This document shows positions 9,292 through 27,578 of a stretch of DNA of 36,591 nt, piece by piece. The stretch covers positions 29,669 to 66,259 of the forward strand of contig BJOX01000206.1 of assembly GCA_009731375.1 (NCBI GenBank). The letters are read 5' to 3'. Source of the stretch: Paulinella micropora (Eukaryota > Cercozoa > Imbricatea > Euglyphida). Within the stretch, counting starts at the first letter, position 1. Every line of letters starts with the position of its first letter. The translations under genes and the position numbers were made by a program. The notes below the pieces were generated by a model. That model made no database searches, was not told the origin of the DNA, and worked only from the letters and a program-made list of their open reading frames with translations.

Positions 9292-9396
9292 CTACTTCAT
9301 TACCAGCTCTCGTGCTGCTACAGCTGGTCCTCTTTTCTCTGCTGCACGAGCCAGCTGCAACCGCATCCGTGTTGCATCCCTTTGGACCAAAGACAT
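9292..9396 (-). CDS. Short basic open frame, possible small protein or terminal exon
   Basis: 34 codons from ATG (9396) to TAG (9292). The sequence is amphipathic and Arg/Ala-rich (RDATRMRLQLARAAEKRGPA), more protein-like than the surrounding DNA. It could be a last exon of a minus-strand gene or a small ORF. No strong acceptor is visible immediately upstream and no family is recognised. Confidence 0.3.
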   Translation of the reverse strand: MSLVQRDATRMRLQLARAAEKRGPAVAARELVMK

Positions 9397-9467
9397 TTTA
9401 GGCAAGGAAATTTTCCAAATTCTAAGAGAGACAGAAGCGCCCAAGCAAAAAAACTCGCGCGATGATA

Positions 9468-9744
9468 GGTTTGGGTCAGAATTCTAGTCATTGAACTTCA
9501 AGGGTACAGAAAGGGAAGACAACAAATGCAAGCCTGTAATAGAAGACAAGACAAACACAATAGAACACAGGACAAACACAATGTACAACGTTGCAAAGAG
9601 GAATTGGGGTTTGGGTCAGAATTCTAGTCATTGAACTTCAAGGGTACAGAAAGGGAACACACAAAATGCAAGCCTATCATAAAAGACAAGACAAACACAA
9701 TAGAACACAAGACAAGCACAATATACAACGTTGAAAGAGGAATT
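9468..9744. repeat. Tandem duplication with a 140-bp period
   Basis: Copy 1 spans 9468-9607 and copy 2 spans 9608-9744, each starting GGTTTGGGTCAGAATTCTAG. The copies are about 90% alike by eye, differing by substitutions and small indels. They contain inner ACAAGACAAACACAAT-like subrepeats. The block lies 150-430 bp upstream of the ATG at 9895. Confidence 0.85.
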
Positions 9745-9810
9745 GTTTCTGATCATGACAGCTATCGAAAACGCAAAAAGCCATGAAACTTGCGTTTGTA
9801 AGCGCGCGTA

Positions 9811-9837
9811 TACGGTAGCGATTCGTTGCCTACCGTA
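9811..9837. promoter_or_regulatory. Perfect inverted repeat upstream of the SIM-protein gene
   Basis: TACGGTAG (9811-9818) and CTACCGTA (9830-9837) are exact inverted copies with an 11-nt spacer, 58 bp before the ATG. It could be a dimeric factor site or a 5' UTR hairpin. Function is inferred from position only. Confidence 0.5.
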
Positions 9838-9894
9838 CCTTCTGATCTACCTCAAAACTGACTTTCGTTCCCTACAAGTGAATCACTGCTAGCT

Positions 9895-12695
<2,801 letters not shown>

Positions 12696-13440
12696 GATTG
12701 CTTTGCGCCGCAGATTTTCGCTGTTATGGCTGGCCTGAGGAAGACAGTGACTCTGAGTGATTAATGAGTAAGGACCGTGCATGACAAGACTCAGCTTGTA
12801 GTCTGTTATTAATACTACTGAGACAACCAACTTGATCACCATCAGTAGACTAATTATTATTGACTTCCCTCTCATCACTGCGAGTGGAAAGTATTTTCTT
12901 ATTAAAGTGTTTGCGTAAAAGTATTTATAAATACAGTTGAATTATATATATTAATTAATATTATTATATGTAGTATTGATAGTTGGGTTTATATACTAAG
13001 TATTAATAATATTAATAATATTAATGTTATTAATATTAATATTAATATGATTTATGATTTTCATTTTAGTTGTGTTCAGTTCAACGCTCAGTGTGTTGCA
13101 TTAATAAACGGTGCCGAGCCTCAGCGAGCATTATTTATATTAATATTATTAATATTAATACTATGATTCTCTGCGGGCGGCCGGACCTGCTAATAATTTT
13201 TTTTTCAAGTTGAAAAATTAATAATTAGTTCGGTTGAAATACGACCACTAATTTAATTTCCTACCACTAATCAAATATCTGACAATTAATTGTATTTCTA
13301 ACCACTAATTCAGAATCTGAACACTATTGAATGTCCACAGTAATATAAACGTTGAGGTGACAGCGACACAGAACGATTGAACTGTGAGACAAAGACGAAG
13401 ATATTACATTGCGCAAGACTGCATGAAAGAAGGCGAGAGT
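12696..13440. other. AT-rich 3' flank without gene; poly(A) signal at 13103
   Basis: No coding structure is seen. AATAAA occurs at 13103-13108, 408 bp after the stop, and ATTAAA near 12902; either could end the SIM-gene transcript. ATTAAT-type runs fill 12940-13160, and degenerate repeats of ACCACTAATT occur at 13240-13330. The motif TTGAATGTCCACAGTAATAT (about 13328) recurs near 33095 and 35330. Confidence 0.5.
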
Positions 13441-13458
13441 CAGAGCCAGAGCGAGAGA

Positions 13459-13471
13459 ATGATAGATAGAT

Positions 13472-13535
<64 letters not shown>

Positions 13536-13564
13536 CAGATAGACACACAGACACACAGACAGAC

Positions 13565-13616
<52 letters not shown>

Positions 13617-13640
13617 GAGAGAGAGAGAGAGAGAGAGAGA
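13459..13640. repeat. (GATA)n with CAGA interruption and (GA)n
   Basis: A GATA tetranucleotide tract interrupted by an ACAGACAC block at 13540-13565 and followed by a GA tract to 13640. Confidence 0.95.
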
Positions 13641-13696
13641 CTGCACGCTATGAAATGAAACACTTTGGAAACGCTTTCCACGAGATCCGGTCGGGC

Positions 13697-13898
13697 CTAC
13701 TTACTACCGGCATCACCGGAATCGAGATCTATATCAGAGGAGTCAAGGTTGATGTCTTGCTGCAGCTGCGGGGTTGTAGGCATAGGAGGCAGGTCGTCCA
13801 CCCGCGCTTGGACAGTAGCCTGTTCCTGCTTGTCAGTCATGGAGTGGAACTTTTCGCGGACCATGTCGAAAGGGTTTGTAAACGAATACCAGGGCTCC
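13697..13898 (-). CDS. Terminal exon of an unrecognised minus-strand gene with acidic C-terminus
   Basis: The minus strand shows an acceptor-like TGGTTGGTTCAG immediately before an open segment that ends with TAG at 13697-13699. The product reads [20 protein letters not shown], then a Gln-rich stretch, [12 protein letters not shown], and an acidic tail with [19 protein letters not shown]. The tail resembles casein-kinase-type or SUMO-interacting acidic motifs. The adjacent AG could also be spliced in another phase. Upstream exons would lie towards 14 kb and beyond, in purine-rich repeat or the gap. Family not recognised. Confidence 0.55.
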
Positions 13899-14174
13899 CT
13901 GAACCAACCACAAAACAAACCGTAAATGAAAATGCTCCAATTAGGGATGTGTACAGATATTATCTATAGCATACGCAGGGGTATAAAGTGGTGAGCAGTG
14001 TGCGTACGATTGTTTGTAGAATTGTGTCGCATGACTTGCGGTGCAGTTTTCCCCTTTCTTCTTATTCTTTCCTGCTTTCTTTCTCCCACTTCTTTCTTAA
14101 GCATTCCACAAAACAATAACAGATTTGTCGGGAGAAAAAAAGGGGGGATGGGGGGCGGGGGGGCAGAGGAAAGG
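13899..14174. other. Unique spacer next to the minus-strand terminal exon
   Basis: Non-repetitive sequence that is presumably intron of the 13697 gene. No further exon with both splice sites could be supported. Confidence 0.4.
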
Positions 14175-14195
14175 GAAGGGGAAAAAGAAGAAGAA

Positions 14196-14242
<47 letters not shown>

Positions 14243-15604
14243 AGAAGAAGAAGAAGAAGAAGAAGAGGAAGAGGAAGAGGAAGAGGAAGAGGGAGTGGAA
14301 GAGGGAGTGGAAGAGGAAGAGGAAGAAGAAGAAGATGAGGAAGAAGAGGAAGGGGAAGAGGAAGAGGAAGAGAAAGAGAAAGAAAGACGAAGACGAAGAC
14401 GAAGACAAAGACAAAAGACAAAAGACAAAAGACAAAAGACAAAAGACAAAGGACAAAGGACAAAGGACAAAGGACAAGGGACAAGGGAGAAGGGAGAAGG
14501 GAGAAGCGACAAGGGAGAAGGAAGGAAGGAAGGAAGGAAGAAGGAAGAAGGAAGGAAGGAAGGAAGGAAGGAAGGAAGGAAGGAAGGAAGAAGGAGGAAG
14601 GAGGAAGGAGGAAGGAGGAAGAAGGAAGGAGGAAGAAGGAAGGAGGAAGGAGGAATTACGAAGGAGGAAGGAGGAAGGAAGAAGGAAGAAGGAAGAAGAA
14701 AGAAGAAAGAAGAAAGAAGAAAGAAGAAGAAGAAGAAGAAGAAGAAGAAGAAGAAGAAGAAGAAGAAGAAGAAGAAGAAGAAGAAGAAGAATACTACTAC
14801 TACTACTATTACTACTACTACTACTACTACTACTAATAATAATAATAAGAGGAGGAGGAGGAGGAGAAGAAGAAGAAGAAGAAGAAGAAGAAGAAGAAGA
14901 AGAAGAAGAAGAAGAAGGGAAGAACAAGAACAAGAACAACAGAAATCAGGAGGAGGAGGAGGAGGAGCGGGAGCACGAGCAGGAGCAGGAGGAAGAGGAG
15001 CAGGCAGGAGGAGGACGAGGACGAGGAGCAGGAGGACGAGGAAGAAGAAGAAGAAGAAGAAGAAGAAGAAGAAGAAGAAGAAGAAAAAGAAGAAGAAGCA
15101 GAAGAAGAAGAAGCTTCAAGAAGAAGAAGATGAGGAGGAGGAGGAGAAGAGGAGAAAGAGGAAGAAGAAGAGGAAAAGGAGGAAGAGTAAAAGAAGAAGA
15201 AGAAGAAGAAGAAGAAGAGGAAGAGGAAGAGGAAGAGGAGGAGGAGGAGGAGGAAAAGGAGAAGGAGAAAGAGAAGTAAAAGGAAAAGGATAAGGAGAGG
15301 GAGAAGGAGAAGGAGAAGGAGAAGGAGGAGAAGAAGAAGAAGAAGAAGAAGAAGAAGAGGAGGAGGAGGAGGAAGAGGAGGAGAAGAGGAAGGACAGGAA
15401 AAGAGGAAGGAGGAGGAGGAGAAGGAAGAGGAGGAGGAGGAGGAGGAGGAGGAGGAGAAGAAGAAGAAGAAGAAGAAGAAGAAGAAGAAGAAGAAGAAGA
15501 AGAAGAAAGAAGAAAGAAGAAGAAGAGGAGGAGGAGGAGGAGGAGGAGAGGAGGAAGAGGAGGAAGAGGGAGAAGGAAGAGGAAGAGGAGGAGGAGGAGG
15601 AGGA
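14175..15604. repeat. 1.4-kb polypurine tract (GAA/GGA/AAG compound)
   Basis: Almost uninterrupted purine on the plus strand: GAA, GAG, GGAA and GACAAAG units, broken only by an ACT/AAT island at 14791-14846. The long Glu-, Lys- and Arg-rich frames are artefacts of composition. Polypurine-polypyrimidine tracts with mirror symmetry can form triplex (H-) DNA. Confidence 0.95.
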
Positions 15605-15646
15605 GGTGGAAGAGGGAGTTGGGGTGGTGGTGGTGGTGGTGGTGGT

Positions 15647-15688
<42 letters not shown>

Positions 15689-15689
15689 T
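15605..15689. repeat. (GGT)n and (GT)n tract running into the gap
   Basis: GGT triplets (15620-15648), then GT dinucleotides to 15689, where the assembly breaks. Confidence 0.95.
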
Positions 15690-16656
15690 NNNNNNNNNNN
15701 NNNNNNNNNNNNNNNNNNNNNNNNNNNNNNNNNNNNNNNNNNNNNNNNNNNNNNNNNNNNNNNNNNNNNNNNNNNNNNNNNNNNNNNNNNNNNNNNNNNN
15801 NNNNNNNNNNNNNNNNNNNNNNNNNNNNNNNNNNNNNNNNNNNNNNNNNNNNNNNNNNNNNNNNNNNNNNNNNNNNNNNNNNNNNNNNNNNNNNNNNNNN
15901 NNNNNNNNNNNNNNNNNNNNNNNNNNNNNNNNNNNNNNNNNNNNNNNNNNNNNNNNNNNNNNNNNNNNNNNNNNNNNNNNNNNNNNNNNNNNNNNNNNNN
16001 NNNNNNNNNNNNNNNNNNNNNNNNNNNNNNNNNNNNNNNNNNNNNNNNNNNNNNNNNNNNNNNNNNNNNNNNNNNNNNNNNNNNNNNNNNNNNNNNNNNN
16101 NNNNNNNNNNNNNNNNNNNNNNNNNNNNNNNNNNNNNNNNNNNNNNNNNNNNNNNNNNNNNNNNNNNNNNNNNNNNNNNNNNNNNNNNNNNNNNNNNNNN
16201 NNNNNNNNNNNNNNNNNNNNNNNNNNNNNNNNNNNNNNNNNNNNNNNNNNNNNNNNNNNNNNNNNNNNNNNNNNNNNNNNNNNNNNNNNNNNNNNNNNNN
16301 NNNNNNNNNNNNNNNNNNNNNNNNNNNNNNNNNNNNNNNNNNNNNNNNNNNNNNNNNNNNNNNNNNNNNNNNNNNNNNNNNNNNNNNNNNNNNNNNNNNN
16401 NNNNNNNNNNNNNNNNNNNNNNNNNNNNNNNNNNNNNNNNNNNNNNNNNNNNNNNNNNNNNNNNNNNNNNNNNNNNNNNNNNNNNNNNNNNNNNNNNNNN
16501 NNNNNNNNNNNNNNNNNNNNNNNNNNNNNNNNNNNNNNNNNNNNNNNNNNNNNNNNNNNNNNNNNNNNNNNNNNNNNNNNNNNNNNNNNNNNNNNNNNNN
16601 NNNNNNNNNNNNNNNNNNNNNNNNNNNNNNNNNNNNNNNNNNNNNNNNNNNNNNNN
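15690..16656. other. Assembly gap (967 N)
   Basis: Unknown sequence bounded by a GT tract on the left and unique DNA followed by CAA/CAT repeats on the right. Confidence 0.95.
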
Positions 16657-16729
16657 TGATGAGCTGATTTCAAAAGGATCCTACATCCAGCAACAAATTT
16701 TCAGTTGACAACAAGCGAAAACCAACAAG

Positions 16730-18030
<1,301 letters not shown>

Positions 18031-18075
18031 GTGGTGTGCACAGTCCGAGCACATCTAAAAATTATTTATTCGGAT

Positions 18076-18523
18076 TCACCCAAAACACAAATAAACATTC
18101 ACAAAGCGTGATTGATCTGAGTCTAACTGGTAACACAGGATTCGGAGGAGAGGAGAAATCTGAGCGGCAACACCAACTAACCTGAATCAGCATTAGAATG
18201 CCGACGCATACCGAACGCTTGGCGATCCAAGGCGCGAGCTCCTCCTGTTTCAAGCAAGAGAAGCATGATTAGCCAGACACAGGCACGCTCAAACAAGTAA
18301 GTAGATCACAGTTTTCTCAAGTGGAAATAATTTATTCGTACTCTGCCAGCTCTTCCGACGATTGTTGCGAATCGACTACCAGCCATCTTCTGCGCTGCGG
18401 ACTTATTCTCGAATCGTTCGTACGGGAAAATAATTCTTTGCCTTTATTACCCTTATGTAATGCCACTGTCTCTGATATCGTTGGCATTTTGATTCTCACG
18501 CAAAAAGCGCTCTTTTTTGTCAT
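18076..18523 (-). CDS. Unrecognised minus-strand gene, 3' end, probable three exons
   Basis: The best supported exon is 18244-18182: acceptor TTGCTTGAAACAG, 21 codons (EELAPWIAKRSVCVGILMLI...), donor CAG|GTTAGT. It joins in phase to 18126-18076 (acceptor TGTTACCAG; LDSDQSRFVNVYLCFG, stop TGA). AATAAA follows at about 18066 on that strand. Upstream, an open segment from ATG 18523 (MTKKSAFCVRIKMPTISETV... to ...ISPQRRRWL) could join in phase through a GTAGTC donor near 18377, but it also runs on to its own stop at 18332, so that part is uncertain. The predicted product is about 85 residues with one hydrophobic stretch. No family recognised. Confidence 0.45.
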
Positions 18524-18604
18524 GTCGTTAACTTGAGTTTTTCGGTTGTCTTCTGCTGTAAGTTAGCTAAAGTTGTTCACTCCTGAATTTTCTGCTGCCC
18601 AACC

Positions 18605-18724
18605 ATGAAGCCTCTGTTGCGACCTCGCAAAAATTTGTTTACTGTTGATCAGCAAACAGCAAACCTATCAAACATGCAGAGGGGAGCCTTTTGCTCTTCT
18701 TCTGGGAACGATACATTGCAATAA
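18605..18724 (+). CDS. Short open frame, 39 codons, head-to-head with the minus-strand gene
   Basis: An ATG with A at -3 context (CCAACCATGA) opens MKPLLRPRKNLFTVDQQTAN... ending in TAA at 18722-18724. It starts 82 bp from the putative minus-strand start at 18523, so 18524-18604 could be a shared promoter. The length gives little statistical support, and no splice donor was found inside it. Confidence 0.25.
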   Translation: MKPLLRPRKNLFTVDQQTANLSNMQRGAFCSSSGNDTLQ

Positions 18725-18927
18725 AATTGATAATCGCCAGCATGCATTCAGAGGAAACGATCCAGGTCCAAATAGAATCGCAAACCCAAGGCAAAAGAGA
18801 ATAACAATGCAACAGACCAGAATACTTGAGACTTACAGTACTACTTACTTATGTGCAGAGTACCCTAAGCAAGCATATAACAGGAAGAAATAAAAGTCTC
18901 CTTCTCCTTTTCAATTTGTTAATGACG
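18725..18927. other. Unique spacer
   Basis: Non-repetitive DNA before the TCTG array. A first exon of the downstream plus-strand gene could be here, but none could be demonstrated. Confidence 0.35.
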
Positions 18928-21175
<2,248 letters not shown>

Positions 21176-21226
21176 TCAATCGCAACGCAATACATTCCAA
21201 TAATATTACTAACTACTTGCCTGCAG

Positions 21227-21315
21227 GTTAGCCCAGATGAGGGCGGCCAAGCGGGCACGCACTGCTGCTTCTCCCTCCAAAGCGGCCAATAGCAAACTTA
21301 TGGTCTGCCTGCCTG

Positions 21316-21373
<58 letters not shown>

Positions 21374-21410
21374 CTCCGAATCGGCCAAGTTCACCGATGG
21401 CAAGCTTATT
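21227..21410 (+). repeat. Exon 1 and its 5'-truncated copy
   Basis: The visible first exon ends [17 protein letters not shown]. About 65 bp after it, past a CT tract, a second segment (about 21367-21410) reads [20 protein letters not shown]: the same exon 3' part and donor without an acceptor. It is a downstream copy retaining the donor side. Confidence 0.6.
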
Positions 21411-21449
21411 GTCTGTCTGTGTGTTGTCTGTCTGTCTGTCTGTCTGTCT

Positions 21450-21527
<78 letters not shown>

Positions 21528-21561
21528 CACACACGCACACACACTGCGATTCACTTTCGTG

Positions 21562-21612
<51 letters not shown>

Positions 21613-22117
21613 GTGAAAGGCCATGAGCGTGCAGTGATGCCTTTACAGGTACATACATACATACATACATACATACGTACATACATATATACATACATAC
21701 ATACATAGCCGCAAGAAGGCCGGTCAAACGCGTGCTGGCTACATACATACATACATACATACATACATACATACATACATACTGATAGCCTCAAGAAGGC
21801 CGGTCAAACGCGTGCTGGCTACATACATACATATATACATACATACATACATACATACATACATACTGATAGCCTCAAGAAGGCCGGTCAAACGCGTGCT
21901 GGCTACATACATACATACATACATACATACATACTGATAGCCTCAAGATGGCCGTTCAAACGCATGCTGGGTGCCACCAGTGATCGCCATTGTCAACTTT
22001 TTCACAGAAAAGGTACATATTGATATAATAAACACACAAGAACAAGAATGACAAGATAATACATGTGAGAAGAAAACAACAAGAATTTGACAAAGAAGAG
22101 CCAGAACAAGCATAACA

Positions 22118-22160
<43 letters not shown>

Positions 22161-22219
22161 TAGATAAATAGATAGATAGATAGATAGATGGATAGATAGA
22201 TAGATAGACAGACAAACAT

Positions 22220-22267
<48 letters not shown>

Positions 22268-22629
22268 GAGCCAAGGACAAGAACAGCAACAGTGAGTGAC
22301 GGCAAGTGGTTGCTATTGTCATTTTCTTCACGGGCAAGGTACATAGTAGTAATAAACAACAAGAATAAGAATATGGTCCAGAAGAACAAGAATAAGAATA
22401 GAGTCAAGGAGCACAAGAACAAAAACAAGAATAAGAATAAGAGTAAGAACAAGAACAAGAACAAGAACAAGAACAAGAACAAGAAAAGAACAAGAAAAGG
22501 ACAAGAACAGCAACAGCAAGCAACGGCAGAGTGATTGCCACTATCAACTTCTTCACAGAAAAGGTACATAGTATCGATAGGTAGATAGGTAGGTAGGTAG
22601 ATAGGTAGGTAGGTAGGTAGGTAAGTAGG

Positions 22630-22666
<37 letters not shown>

Positions 22667-22684
22667 GGATGGATGGATGGATAT

Positions 22685-22736
<52 letters not shown>

Positions 22737-22796
22737 AATGTTGCATAGTCAACTTCTTTACAGACCAGGTGCAGAGTAAGAGTAAACAACAAGAAC

Positions 22797-22850
<54 letters not shown>

Positions 22851-22880
22851 ATATCTATCTATCTATCTATCTATCTTTCC

Positions 22881-22939
<59 letters not shown>

Positions 22940-22940
22940 C

Positions 22941-23006
<66 letters not shown>

Positions 23007-23611
23007 AGTGTACCTAGCTATCTAGCTAAATAGATATGGCTCTCTGTCTGTCCAGGCCCCAACGGAAAGCGCCTTGTTCGAAATGTACCCAGGAGATGCA
23101 GAAGAGAGCGTTGGTAACATTTATGCATACGCTAATACAACTACATTACATCACAACCACATCACAACCACATTACATCACATTACATCACATTACATTA
23201 CATTACATTATGTTACATTGCATTACATCACGCATTTATATGTCACATCGAATCACAGTACATTACATTACATTGCATTACATTACATCACATTACATCA
23301 CATTACATCACATTACTCACATTACTTACATTACTTACATTATATTACATTACATTACATTACATTACATTACATTACATCACATTACATTACATCACAT
23401 TACATTACATCATTACATTACATCACATTACATTACATTACATCACATTACATTACATTACTTACATGTCACATTTCAGGTGTTGTGGTGTTGTGGGATA
23501 ATTATCGGAATGGCATACACATCAATCAAGAAGATTGGGACCATCTATTAACTTACATTACATTTACGCATTTATGTATGCATGATACATATACATAGGT
23601 GAGGTATTGTG

Positions 23612-23702
<91 letters not shown>

Positions 23703-24789
23703 GGTTGACGAAATCAGAAGCTCCTTTTTTCTGACATTAGTCGATATCTCATCAGTTGATCTCATCACTTACTCCACGGAGTTGAACCAAGGCCACTTGA
23801 GGTGTCACTGACCCTCCCTTGGGCTTGGTTTTTTAAAATGGGTGCCATCTGTCGACAGACAGAGAATTAGGGGATGGTGTGGGTGTGCTGGGCCCGTGGT
23901 GGGGTGCCTTATGTGTGCCTAGCCATACGCCTATAAGTCACATGCCGAAATAGCGACGGGAAGCACAATCCTGTTCCCTCAGGGTGCCCTTTCTCGCTTG
24001 TTGAGCCCGGAATAAAACCCACAGTGCTCTGTCGGTTTATACTAGACTGTCGACAGTCTCGAAACTCCATCTGCTTACTGGGCCCTCTGTAATGGAGGTG
24101 GGAGCTCGTTCTGCAAGGGGCGCTTATGGAACGAGCCCTGGCCCCGCCTGGTACTAGGGAGATTTTGGTATCGCCTGTATCAGTCCCTTCCGTGCAAACA
24201 TCACTGGGCATCGGGTTAATACTTTACCCACAGACTTCCTTGGTTGACGAAATCAGAAGCTCCTTTTTTCTGACATTAGTCGATATCTCATCTATCTATC
24301 TATCTATCTATCTATCTGTCTATTGTCCGTTTATGACACTCAGGTAAAAATGTAATTATGTGCATGTCAACTATCATATTGGTATGCACATCAATGAAGA
24401 AGATTGGGGGCATCTGGAGACAACATGATACATACATACATAAGGTCTGGTGAAAAATTTTGGCCGTCTCAATTTTCGGCCCGACAGTACTATATTATGC
24501 GGCTAGCCACAAATCTGACGTGTTTTGCGGGCGAGCCGGCCGGCGAACCCGCAAAATACGTCAAATTTGCGCGCCGCATATGTGGTTTTATCGGTAGCCT
24601 GACCGCATTTTGTGGAGGTGACCGATAAAAAACTTGACACTGTATTTTACGGTGCAAAACCAGGCAAGCATAAATTCTTCACTGGCCGCAATTTTTCACT
24701 TTGACCTGACTAGTTCCATTACATTCCATGACATGCACATAATTACATTCTTACCCGAGTGTCATATAACGGACAATAGACAGACAGAC

Positions 24790-24842
<53 letters not shown>

Positions 24843-24869
24843 CATAGATATATAGATATATAGATAGAC

Positions 24870-24910
<41 letters not shown>

Positions 24911-25810
24911 TATAGATAGATAGATAGGTAAGCACGTGTCTGTATGTACTATGCGAATCGGCTGTTAGAAGAAAGAAAGCAAAAAATGTATGGTCATAGA
25001 TGCTGCATGATGTATGTATGTATGTATGTATGTCTGTATGTATGTATGTACATATGTATGTATGTATTATATAAAACCGTCGGTGCAGGGGATGATTCGT
25101 TTATTGTGTATGTATGTATGTATGTATGTATGTATGTATGTATGTATGCACGTATGCATCCATTTATGTCCAGGTGAGGTGTTGTGGGATAACTATCGGA
25201 TTGGTATGCCCATCAACGAGGAGGATTGGGGCCATTTGGAGGAGACTGATAACCCTATTATCCTCCGCACAGATGGTTTTGATTTACTACTATGCCATAC
25301 ATAGATGCAAAGCATACATGCATACATGCATGCATGCACGCATGCACGCATAATATATTTATGCATAAATGCGTGCATACGTGCATACATACATACATAC
25401 AAACATACATACATACATACACAATAAACGAATCATCCCCTGCACCGACGGTTTTATATAATTCATACATACATATGTACATACATACATACATACACAC
25501 ATACATACATACATACATACTTACATACATACATACATGATAGGTGTCGAGACCTGGAATAAAGAATGGCTGGAAGCAATGCATACATACATACATACAC
25601 ACATACATACATACATACATACATACATACATACATGCATACATATGTACATACATACATACATACATACATATATACATACATAGGTGTTGAGACCTGG
25701 AATGAAGAATGGTTAGAAGCAATGCATACATACATACATACACACATACATACATACATACATACATACATACATACATACATACATACATACATACATG
25801 CATATATACA

Positions 25811-25844
<34 letters not shown>

Positions 25845-26247
25845 CATACATAGGTGTTGAAACCTGGAATGAAGAATGGTTGGAAGCAATACATACATAC
25901 ATGCATACACACATACACATACATACATACATACATACATACATGCATACATAAATACATACATGCATGCATATATACATACATACATACATACATACAT
26001 GCATACATATATACATACATACATACATACATACATACATACATACCTACATACATACATACATATATACATACATAGGTGTTGAGACCTGGAATGAAGA
26101 ATGGTTAGAAGCAATACATACATACATACATACACACACACATATATACATACATACATACTAAATACATACATACATACATACATGCATATGTACATAC
26201 ATACATGCATACATACATACATACATACATACATACATACATGCATA

Positions 26248-26281
<34 letters not shown>

Positions 26282-26353
26282 CATACATAGGTGTTGAGAC
26301 CTGGAATGAAGAATGGTTAGAAGCAATACATACATACATACATACATACACAC

Positions 26354-26384
<31 letters not shown>

Positions 26385-26764
26385 CATGCATACATACATA
26401 CATACAGACATACATGCATACATACATACATACATACATGATAGGTGTCGAGACCTGGAATAAAGAATGGTTGGAAGCAATACATACATACATACATATA
26501 CACATACATACATACATTACATACATGCATACATACATACATACATACATGATAGGTGTCGAGACCTAGAATAAAGAATGGTTGGAAGCAATACATACAT
26601 ACATACACACATACACACATACATGCATACATACATGCATGCATGCATACATACGTATACATACATAGGTGTTGAGACCTGGAATGAAGAATGGTTGGAA
26701 GCAATACATACATACATACATACATACATACATACATACATACATACATGCATGCATATATACA

Positions 26765-26798
<34 letters not shown>

Positions 26799-27103
26799 CA
26801 TACATACATAGGTGTTGAGACCTGGAATGAAGAATGGTTGGAAGCAATACATACATACATACATACACACACATACATACATACATACATACATACATAG
26901 GTGTTGAGACCTGGAATGAAGAATGGTTGGAAGCAATACATACATACATACATACACACATACATACATACATACACACATACATACACACATACACACA
27001 TACATACATACATACATACATACATACATACATAGGTGTTGAGACCTGGAATGAAGAATGGTTGGAAGCTCTCCGAACATCCATCTCTAAGTACATACAT
27101 ACA

Positions 27104-27137
<34 letters not shown>

Positions 27138-27382
27138 CTGCATACATACATGCATATACATACAGACATATATATATATATATGTGTGTGTGTTTATATA
27201 TATATATACTGGAATGAAGAATGGTTGGAAGCTCTCCGAACATCCATCTCCAAGTATATACACACATACATACATACACATACATACATACATACATACT
27301 GCATACATACATACATATACATACAGAAATACATACATACATACATACTGCATACATACATACATATACATACAGACATACA

Positions 27383-27418
<36 letters not shown>

Positions 27419-27547
27419 TATAAATATATATATATATAAATACTGGAATGAAGAATGGTTGGAAGCTCTCCGAACCTCCATCTAAGTACATACATACATA
27501 CATACATACATACATACATACATACATACATGCATATACATACAGAC

Positions 27548-27578
<31 letters not shown>

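Larger units (their letters stand above)
23480..25275 (+). repeat. Three dispersed copies of exon 5
   Basis: 23480-23550 ([19 protein letters not shown], acceptor present, end lost), about 24370-24427 ([19 protein letters not shown], both ends lost) and the complete 25174-25275 ([20 protein letters not shown], continuing [12 protein letters not shown]). They differ at several codons, mostly conservative, so the copies have diverged under or after coding constraint. Confidence 0.75.

Noticed and set aside
13964-15293. Long Glu/Lys/Arg or Ser/Leu frames across the purine tract
   Set aside because: Pure composition effect of GAA/GGA repeats; the same stretch is open in several frames on both strands.
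23754-24240. rRNA or tRNA gene within the 589-bp insertion
   Set aside because: I could not identify conserved rRNA blocks, or a cloverleaf with a T-loop consensus.
25544-27090. CRISPR-like look of regularly repeated 37-bp units
   Set aside because: The 'spacers' are CATA microsatellite of varying length, the unit is coding and abuts AG, and the setting is eukaryotic.
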